The notes beneath the pieces were generated by a model. It saw only the letters and a list, made by a program, of their open reading frames with translations. It searched no databases and was not told the origin of the DNA. Shown here in pieces: positions 1 through 4,122 of a stretch of DNA of 10,289 bases. Each line of letters opens with the position of its first letter. The stretch's first letter is position 1. The position numbers and the translations under genes were made by a program. Source of the stretch: Scatosoma sp045656625 (lineage in GTDB: Bacteria > Bacillota > Clostridia > Christensenellales > Borkfalkiaceae); contig JAZORL010000037.1 in NCBI GenBank assembly GCA_045656625.1, positions 1-10,289 on the forward strand, read 5' to 3'.

Positions 1-665
1 TCATCACCCCAGCCGTCGCCACCGAGACCCCCCCAGTCGTCACCCCAGCCTTCGTCGCCTTCCCATTCCTTGCTAAGCGAAGAATACACGTATACGTCGA
101 TCCAATACTCGCCGTCCCAAAAATAATAGCTAAGATCGACGCCAATATCCCCTTTCGTGTAATAATACCAGGTATTGCCTTCCTCTTCGTCCTCGTACGT
201 TTCAATAAAGACGTAGCCCACTTTCTCGTAAGCCTTTAAGTAAGCGTCAAATTCCGCTTGCGTATTGCCAATCGTATAGAAATTTATGCCGTATTCATAC
301 CCCGTTTCATCGTAATACCCTTCCACGTAGTATTCGTTATTCGGCACAAAGGGAATCCGACCGCCGATATATTGATCGAAGATTGCGTTTTCGTCGTCGG
401 TAAACGCTGTAAAATCGTGTGTTTGCTCGGGTGGCGTAGGAATTTCGCTCGTTTCAGAATTTTCACCCCCCAAGCCCTCGCTCGTTTCAGAATTTTCACT
501 CCCCAAACCCTCGCTCGTTTCAGGCTTTTCACTTACGCCGCCCTGCGAAGTTTCCGTCTGACTATTTTGCAAAGAAGAATCTTTCGAATCTTGAAAATCG
601 GCGCAACCGCCGAACGCACAGGCAAGCGAAAGGGTTGCTAAAATGGCAATCAATTTCTTTTTCAT
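1..665 (-). CDS. Putative lipoprotein of unknown function, partial (3' end outside window)
   Basis: The frame is open from the ATG at 665 to the window edge, giving about 221 residues without a stop. An AAGGAG ribosome binding site at 671-676 sits 5 bases before the ATG. The N-terminus is a lipoprotein signal peptide: MKKK, a hydrophobic stretch, then a lipobox-like FGGC with Cys21 as the expected lipidated residue, so the protein should be anchored on the outer face of the membrane. Residues 23-80 form a Ser/Thr/Glu-rich linker holding an 11-residue tandem repeat (ETSEGLGSENS, ETSEGLGGENS, then ETSE). The following ~120 residues are rich in Tyr, Trp, Asp and Glu (for example YYVEGYYDETGYEYG) and look like a small globular domain. 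The visible end is a Gly/Asp/Trp-rich tail (GWGDDWGGLGGDGWGDD) that continues past the window. I do not recognise the family. A surface binding role is only a guess from composition. Confidence 0.85.
   Translation of the reverse strand, partial: MKKKLIAILATLSLACAFGGCADFQDSKDSSLQNSQTETSQGGVSEKPETSEGLGSENSETSEGLGGENSETSEIPTPPEQTHDFTAFTDDENAIFDQYIGGRIPFVPNNEYYVEGYYDETGYEYGINFYTIGNTQAEFDAYLKAYEKVGYVFIETYEDEEEGNTWYYYTKGDIGVDLSYYFWDGEYWIDVYVYSSLSKEWEGDEGWGDDWGGLGGDGWGD
446..531 (-). repeat. 33-bp in-frame tandem repeat, two full copies and one partial
   Basis: Units start at 446, 479 and 512 with an exact 33-bp period. The first two are almost identical and the third matches only over its first ~20 bases. 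Each encodes 11 residues of the lipoprotein linker. The period is a multiple of three, so copy-number change would alter linker length without breaking the frame. Confidence 0.9.
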
Positions 666-709
666 AAGTACTCCTTGCTTTCCACAACGCCGTGTGTCAA
701 AGCAAATCT

Positions 710-738
710 ATTGTATCACGGCTTAATAAAAATTGCAA
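710..738 (-). promoter_or_regulatory. Sigma-A-type promoter of the lipoprotein gene
   Basis: Reading the minus strand, TTGCAA (733-738) is followed by a 17-base spacer and TACAAT (710-715). The -10 box lies about 45 bases before the lipoprotein ATG. Spacing is ideal and both boxes are near consensus. Confidence 0.7.
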
Positions 739-749
739 TAGAATTTGGA

Positions 750-765
750 AAAAATCTCGATTTTT
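750..765. promoter_or_regulatory. Short palindrome between divergent promoters
   Basis: AAAAATC (750-756), a 2-base spacer, then GATTTTT (759-765): a perfect inverted repeat located between the -35 boxes of the divergent lipoprotein and HAD promoters. It could be an operator, but AT-rich palindromes of this size also arise by chance. Confidence 0.3.
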
Positions 766-793
766 GTGTGTGTTCGGAGTATAAATTTGCCTA

Positions 794-822
794 TTGACTT
801 ATGCCTTTTCCTGTGTTATAAT
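794..822 (+). promoter_or_regulatory. Sigma-A-type promoter of the HAD hydrolase gene
   Basis: TTGACT (794-799), a 17-base spacer and a perfect TATAAT (817-822), about 30 bases before the ATG at 853. An AAGGAG ribosome binding site at 841-846 lies 6 bases before the start. Confidence 0.88.
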
Positions 823-852
823 AAATAAAACGCCTTATGAAAGGAGTATGCT

Positions 853-1710
853 ATGAAAAAGAAACCCACAATTGCGTTCATGTATGATTTTGATAAAACC
901 TTGTGCGATCAAGATATGCAGGACTATGCCTTTATCCCCAACTTGGATATGACGAGTGAAGAATTTTGGGGTGAAACCGAAGCCTTCCGCAAAAAGAATT
1001 ATATGGAAGGGATTCTTGGGTATATGTACTATATGAAACTCAAATGCGACGAAAAAGGAATCCCCTTCACCAAGGACTATTTGCGCTCGCTTGGAAAAAA
1101 TATCAATTTTTACAAGGGCGTACAAAATTGGTTTAAGCGCATCAATCAATATGGGGAGTCCATCGGCGTAAAGATTGAGCATTACATTATTTCCAGCGGG
1201 ATCAAGGACATTATTGACGGGTGCGCAATCAAAGACGAATTCAAAAAGATTTTCGCCTGCCAATATTATTTCAACGAAGAGGGCGAAGCCGTTTGGCCTA
1301 AAATCGCCATTAACTACACGCAAAAAACGCAGTATATTTTCCGTATTTCCAAAGGTATTTACGATGAAACGGAAAGCAAGAAGGTCAACGAAAAGATGAG
1401 CGAGCGCGTCGTTGCATACGATAATATGATTTATTTCGGGGACGGGATTACGGATATTCCTTGCATGACCTTCGTAAAAAAGCAAGGCGGTATCTCGATT
1501 GCTATTTACCCGAAGGGTAAAAAGGACAAAGTGACCAACCTACTTTTGGACAACCGCGTGAATTACATTTGTACCGCCGATTATCAAGAAGGAAGCGAAC
1601 TGGATTCTTTGGTGAAATGTATTATTCAAGAGCGCCAACTTTCCCATACGCTGATGCTCAAGCAACGCCAACAAAAAACGCGCGAATCCAAGAAAAACGA
1701 AACGAAATAA
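853..1710 (+). CDS. HAD-superfamily hydrolase, phosphoserine-phosphatase-like
   Basis: A 285-residue soluble protein with the HAD phosphatase signature. Motif I is YDFDKTL, with D12 as expected nucleophile and D14 as general acid/base. Motif II is IISSG around S114-S115. Motif IV is YFGDGITD with D197 and D201 as Mg2+ ligands. A lysine in the 157-167 stretch would supply motif III. The ~60 residues after motif I (DMQDYAFIP onward) form a helical cap of the kind seen in phosphoserine-phosphatase-like HAD proteins, so a small phosphorylated substrate is likely, but which one cannot be read from sequence. The C-terminus is a Lys/Arg-rich tail. The start is set by AAGGAG 6 bases upstream. The gene has its own promoter and is followed by a hairpin terminator at 1757-1797, so it is probably monocistronic. 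All key catalytic residues are present. Confidence 0.92.
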   Translation: MKKKPTIAFMYDFDKTLCDQDMQDYAFIPNLDMTSEEFWGETEAFRKKNYMEGILGYMYYMKLKCDEKGIPFTKDYLRSLGKNINFYKGVQNWFKRINQYGESIGVKIEHYIISSGIKDIIDGCAIKDEFKKIFACQYYFNEEGEAVWPKIAINYTQKTQYIFRISKGIYDETESKKVNEKMSERVVAYDNMIYFGDGITDIPCMTFVKKQGGISIAIYPKGKKDKVTNLLLDNRVNYICTADYQEGSELDSLVKCIIQERQLSHTLMLKQRQQKTRESKKNETK

Positions 1711-1721
1711 AATAGCGTTGC

Positions 1722-1798
1722 GCATATAATTATGCAGTTCGCGCGACTATCTACGACACCACAAAAAAGGGAACCCCTCTTTGGGATTCCCTTTTTTG
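1722..1798. repeat. 77-bp direct repeat, copy 1 (terminator-bearing)
   Basis: Matches 1939-2015 at 75 of 77 positions at a constant offset of 217; the differences are 1755 G versus A and 1780 T versus A. It holds the sequence ATATAATTATGCAG, a GTTCGCGCGAC block and a terminator hairpin. Identity stops at 1798, just where copy 2 runs into the tRNA gene, so copy 1 looks like a duplicate of the tRNA 3' flank with the tRNA side lost. Confidence 0.95.
1757..1797. terminator. Bidirectional Rho-independent terminator after the HAD gene
   Basis: Arms AAAAAAGGGAA (1763-1773) and TTCCCTTTTTT (1787-1797) pair, then one C/A mismatch and a short CCC/GGG inner stem. The A-run on the left and T-run on the right let it work on either strand. 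On the plus strand it ends the HAD transcript, whose stop codon is about 50 bases upstream. Confidence 0.85.
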
Positions 1799-1833
1799 AA
1801 ACCTTCTTTTCAAACTACTTAAACGACAGGAAT

Positions 1834-1868
1834 CTGCCGAAACTCCGCAAGCGGAGCCCTCTCGGCAG
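1834..1868. repeat. Two-part GC-rich hairpin, REP-like
   Basis: Outer arms CTGCCGA (1834-1840) and TCGGCAG (1862-1868) enclose an inner hairpin CTCCGC-AA-GCGGAG (1843-1856). It is markedly GC-rich against its AT-rich surroundings, lacks a T-run and is not obviously a terminator. It lies between the two 77-bp repeats. Its origin is unknown; a REP or miniature-element remnant is possible. Confidence 0.6.
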
Positions 1869-1938
1869 AGCTTCGAAACGCCGACAAGCACCGCCCTATT
1901 TTTCAAACTATCCGTGCGGTCGTTTCTCGCGTGAACCT

Positions 1939-2015
1939 GCATATAATTATGCAGTTCGCGCGACTATCTACAACACCACAAAAAAGGGAACCCCTCATTG
2001 GGATTCCCTTTTTTG
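1939..2015. repeat. 77-bp direct repeat, copy 2 (native tRNA flank)
   Basis: Second copy of 1722-1798. Here the hairpin arms extend a further six bases on each side (CACCAC/GTGGTG) into the end of the tRNA gene, suggesting this is the original position. Confidence 0.95.
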
Positions 2016-2020
2016 TGGTG
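1974..2020 (-). terminator. Terminator of tRNA-Leu
   Basis: The arm 1974-1990 pairs perfectly with 2004-2020 (17 bp). A C1991/A2003 mismatch and a 3-bp CCC/GGG stem follow, closed by a TCATT loop. The arm includes a 6-base A/T tract that gives a U-run on the minus-strand transcript. It overlaps the last two bases of the tRNA, so termination hairpin and mature 3' end share sequence. Confidence 0.85.
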
Positions 2021-2100
2021 CGGTCGACAGGAATTGAACCTGCATGGAGTTACCCACAAGATCCTTAGTCTTGCGCGTCTGCCAGTTCCGCCACGACCGC
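2019..2100 (-). tRNA. tRNA-Leu, anticodon AAG
   Basis: Reading the minus strand from 2100 gives a complete 82-nt class II tRNA. The acceptor stem GCGGTCG pairs with CGACCGC and the discriminator is A. The D-stem is GCG/CGC with a GG in the loop. The anticodon stem CAAGA/TCTTG closes the loop CTAAGGA, so positions 34-36 are AAG, for the Leu codon CUU. A variable arm (TGGG/TCCA) and the T-arm GCAGG-TTCAATT-CCTGT follow. The long variable arm and discriminator A fit leucine identity. CCA is not encoded. A34 is unusual outside tRNA-Arg(ACG) in bacteria. The gene stands alone with its own promoter and terminator. Confidence 0.96.
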
Positions 2101-2113
2101 ATTAACGAAATCT

Positions 2114-2142
2114 ATTATAACCTAACTATCTACCTTTGTCAA
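2114..2142 (-). promoter_or_regulatory. Consensus sigma-A promoter of tRNA-Leu
   Basis: On the minus strand TTGACA (2137-2142), an exact 17-base spacer, then TATAAT (2114-2119), ending 13 bases before the tRNA. Both hexamers match consensus perfectly, as is common for stable RNA genes. Confidence 0.93.
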
Positions 2143-2231
2143 CTCATTTTATCCCACTTTTTGAAAAAATTGAAACTTTTTTCACAGCCATCCTCTCTCA
2201 GCGCCCTGATTATTGTTTCTTTCACAAAAAA

Positions 2232-2276
2232 ATAGAGGAATTACTCGCAATATAAACGTAATCCTCTATACTTTTT
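2232..2276. terminator. Hairpin terminator in intergenic region
   Basis: ATAGAGGAATTAC (2232-2244) pairs with GTAATCCTCTAT (2258-2269) over 12 bp with one bulged A. An A-run precedes it and a T-run (2272-2276) follows, so it can act on both strands. It lies between the tRNA promoter and the mannosidase remnant. No intact gene feeds it from the left, so it may have served a gene now lost, or it may insulate the tRNA. Confidence 0.65.
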
Positions 2277-2354
2277 GTTATATTTTCCGTATTTATTCTA
2301 AAAATTCGCCTATTTCACAATAAATCCCTTTATTTTTCTTTATCGTATTGCAAA

Positions 2355-3096
2355 AAAACGCATTACCGCTACGTCAGCGAATTTAGTTTCGAAGCATTTC
2401 CGCCGCAACCGTGGCCGTTGTATGGGTACGCTGTATTGGCAGCTCAACGACATTTGGCCCGTCACCTCTTGGGCAAGCATTGATTATTGCGGCAGATATA
2501 AAGCTCTGCAATACGCCGCAAAGCGTTTTTACGCGCCTGTTTTACTCTCTTGCGAAGAAGTCGGCGAAGTGCAAACCCGCAGCTTTATCAACACGGAAGA
2601 ACGCACCTTGAACAAGGAAAAATCCGCTCGACTTTGCGTGACCAACGATACAAAAGAACCCATTACGGGTATGGTGTGTTGGGAGCTTAGAAATGATAAG
2701 AGCGAACTCTTACAACAGGGCGAAGCGCAAGTATCCGTCCCCCCTCTTTCCACAAAATGGTTAGAAAAAATATATTTTGACGGACTTAATTCCGAAACCG
2801 ACCATTTGTATTTTTCGTTGAACGTAGACGGCAAAGTTCTCTCGCAAGGGAGCGTTTTGTTTACACAGCCGAAATATTATCACTTTACAAACCCGAATTT
2901 GCGCTATACCTTGCAAGGCGACGAATTGATTATTCACAGCGATGCTTATGCAAAAGCGGTACAAATTGAGGGAATAGACGACGATTTATTGTTGGATGAT
3001 AACTATTTTGACATGGAAAAAGGCGAAAAGCGCGTCCGTATTTTGTCAGGGAATGCAAACAAGATAAAACTTCGCTCGGTCTTTGATATTCGTTAA
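2355..3096 (+). pseudogene. Remnant of a GH2 beta-mannosidase gene
   Basis: Two pieces of a GH2 beta-mannosidase-type protein are fused out of frame. Bases 2361-2402 encode HYRYVSEFSFEAFP, the motif around the catalytic nucleophile Glu (consensus RFVSEFGFQSFP). From about 2401, in another frame, the sequence encodes RRNRGRCMGTLYWQLNDIWP and continues to a stop at 3094-3096 through the usual C-terminal beta-sandwich region. In intact enzymes these motifs are separated by several tens of residues, so an internal deletion with frameshift joined them near 2400. Everything 5' of the nucleophile motif, including the sugar-binding domain and most of the barrel, is missing and replaced by AT-rich sequence. 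No ribosome binding site precedes the in-frame ATG at 2422. The C-terminal reading frame is otherwise clean, which suggests recent decay. A terminator follows at 3139. Confidence 0.88.
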
Positions 3097-3138
3097 TACA
3101 GGCATTCTCTTATGATACAGTAGAAAAAAAAACAATTT

Positions 3139-3168
3139 CGCCCCGAATGAAATATTCGGGGCGTTTTT
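3139..3168. terminator. Rho-independent terminator after the mannosidase remnant
   Basis: Perfect 10-bp stem CGCCCCGAAT (3139-3148) / ATTCGGGGCG (3154-3163), loop GAAAT, then TTTTT (3164-3168). An A-rich run precedes it, so weak activity on the minus strand is possible. Confidence 0.92.
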
Positions 3169-3174
3169 CATGAA

Positions 3175-3204
3175 GTACCGCTCTTTGCCAAGTACGCCAT
3201 ACTA
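3175..3204 (+). promoter_or_regulatory. Possible sigma-G-type promoter of spoVT
   Basis: CATACTA at 3198-3204 equals the usual forespore sigma-G -10 sequence, about 90 bases before spoVT. The stretch 18 bases upstream (GTACC, 3175-3179) matches a sigma-G -35 poorly. In Bacillus subtilis spoVT is transcribed by sigma-G. No good sigma-A promoter is visible in the same gap. Confidence 0.35.
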
Positions 3205-3277
3205 TGATAGAAAAATCCATTCTCAAAGTATAAATTTCCTTACCTTGCAAATACTACCATTACAAAGCTGTAAGCAC

Positions 3278-3283
3278 AAGGAG
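3278..3283 (+). promoter_or_regulatory. Ribosome binding site of spoVT, long spacing
   Basis: AAGGAG lies 11 bases before the ATG at 3295, longer than the 5-8 seen for other genes here. The start is fixed by the conserved N-terminus, so the spacing is real and may lower translation. Confidence 0.7.
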
Positions 3284-3294
3284 ATTTTATATAG

Positions 3295-3840
3295 ATGAAA
3301 GCTACTGGTATTGTTAGAAGAATAGACGAGCTTGGCAGGGTCGTGATTCCAAAGGAAATTCGCCGTACTTTGCGTATCAAAGAGGGCGACCCGTTGGAAA
3401 TTTTCACCGACCGAGACGAGCTGATGCTTAAAAAATATTCCCCGATCGCAACCTTAGAAAAATTTAGCAAGGCTACCGCCCGATCCCTCAACGATTTATG
3501 CGGCAAACTTGCCGTAATTTGCGATACGGACGGCGTTTTACACGCCTACGGGGAAGGGAAAAAGGATTTAGATGGGAAAAGTCTTTCCGAGGAAATGGAC
3601 CGCATTTTGCGTGAACGGCGCAGCTATATTGCGAACGCCGCAGAAGGCGGCGACGTAATCCCCTTGACGAATACGCGCGAGGAAGGCGTGACGGCGCAAG
3701 TAATCGTGCCGATCGTAGCGGGCGGGGATTGTCTTGGCGCAGTCGCCGTATTATCCAAAGAGGACGGCGCAAGGCTCGATGCAAACGAGGTGAATCTCGC
3801 CCGTCTTACCGCCGATATTTTAGCCAATCAATTCGAATAA
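3295..3840 (+). CDS. spoVT: Stage V sporulation protein T, AbrB-family regulator
   Basis: A 181-residue protein beginning MKATGIVRRIDELGRVVIPK, almost the exact start of B. subtilis SpoVT. Residues 1-50 form an AbrB-type swapped-hairpin DNA-binding domain (RRIDELGRVVIPKEIRRTLRI, then EGDPLEIF). Residues ~55-181 form the GAF-like C-terminal domain (VICDTDGVLHAYG, VIVPIVAGGDCLGAVAVLSK), more divergent than the N-terminus. Length matches the family (~178). In B. subtilis SpoVT is a tetramer that tunes sigma-G-dependent genes in the forespore, activating some and repressing others. Here it is monocistronic, with a terminator on each side. Presence of spoVT suggests a spore-former or a lineage descended from one, but spoVT alone does not prove sporulation. 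Confidence 0.94.
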   Translation: MKATGIVRRIDELGRVVIPKEIRRTLRIKEGDPLEIFTDRDELMLKKYSPIATLEKFSKATARSLNDLCGKLAVICDTDGVLHAYGEGKKDLDGKSLSEEMDRILRERRSYIANAAEGGDVIPLTNTREEGVTAQVIVPIVAGGDCLGAVAVLSKEDGARLDANEVNLARLTADILANQFE

Positions 3841-3846
3841 AAATCA

Positions 3847-3884
3847 GGGCAGGTATGCGTTGAACGCATACCTGCCCCCACCTT
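3847..3884 (+). terminator. Strong hairpin after spoVT
   Basis: Perfect 13-bp stem GGGCAGGTATGCG (3847-3859) / CGCATACCTGCCC (3865-3877) with loop TTGAA, starting 6 bases after the spoVT stop codon. The T-tract after it is short and interrupted (ACCTTTT), so it may also act as a mRNA 3'-end stabiliser. Part of it recurs at 6565-6582. Confidence 0.8.
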
Positions 3885-3916
3885 TTCATGCGAAAAATCC
3901 AAGAGCCGGAGTACTT

Positions 3917-4122
3917 CACAAAGAAAATGAAGACCTTGTCAAGCTCAGCAACTAACGCACGCGCATTTCTTGCTGCTTTTTAAGGAACATAGAGGTAGAA
4001 CCCTCATCTCGTATATTACGGCGCAGCGTATGCATCACGCCGCAAAGCTTTTATTAAACACCGATTTATCGATTATCGACATCGCGAACGAAACGGGCCA
4101 CGAAAATCATTTCTTCTTTACG
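3917..4122 (+). pseudogene. Fragment of an AraC-family regulator (HTH domain)
   Basis: Bases 3920-3952 encode KENEDLVKLSN, the start of an AraC DNA-binding domain. A stop codon follows, and the match resumes one frame over at about 3961 with HAHFLLLFKEHRGRTLISY, then RMHHAAKLLLNTDLSIIDIA and NETGHENHFFFT, ending near 4120. The gap between the two parts is 11 bases where 12 are expected, so a single-base deletion broke the frame. The usual end of the second helix-turn-helix (FKKYTGMTPSEYR-like) is missing, and the sequence runs directly into the 3' end of the convergent rhamnosidase gene. No N-terminal sensor domain is present. AraC regulators often control neighbouring sugar-degradation genes, so this may once have regulated the rhamnosidase or mannosidase. 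Confidence 0.85.

Noticed and set aside
446..531. CRISPR-like array
   Set aside because: The 33-bp units are directly adjacent without spacers and are in frame within a lipoprotein gene.
1732..2037. Plus-strand open frame across the tRNA flank repeats
   Set aside because: It spans two terminator hairpins and both direct repeats, and lacks a ribosome binding site and any domain.
2422..3096. A functional short protein from the ATG at 2422
   Set aside because: It starts inside a conserved beta-mannosidase motif, has no ribosome binding site and represents only the C-terminal part, so it is better read as a pseudogene.
3097..3294. Riboswitch or leader RNA before spoVT
   Set aside because: Apart from the terminator at 3139-3168 and the weak promoter candidate, I see no conserved riboswitch-like core or second terminator near the start.
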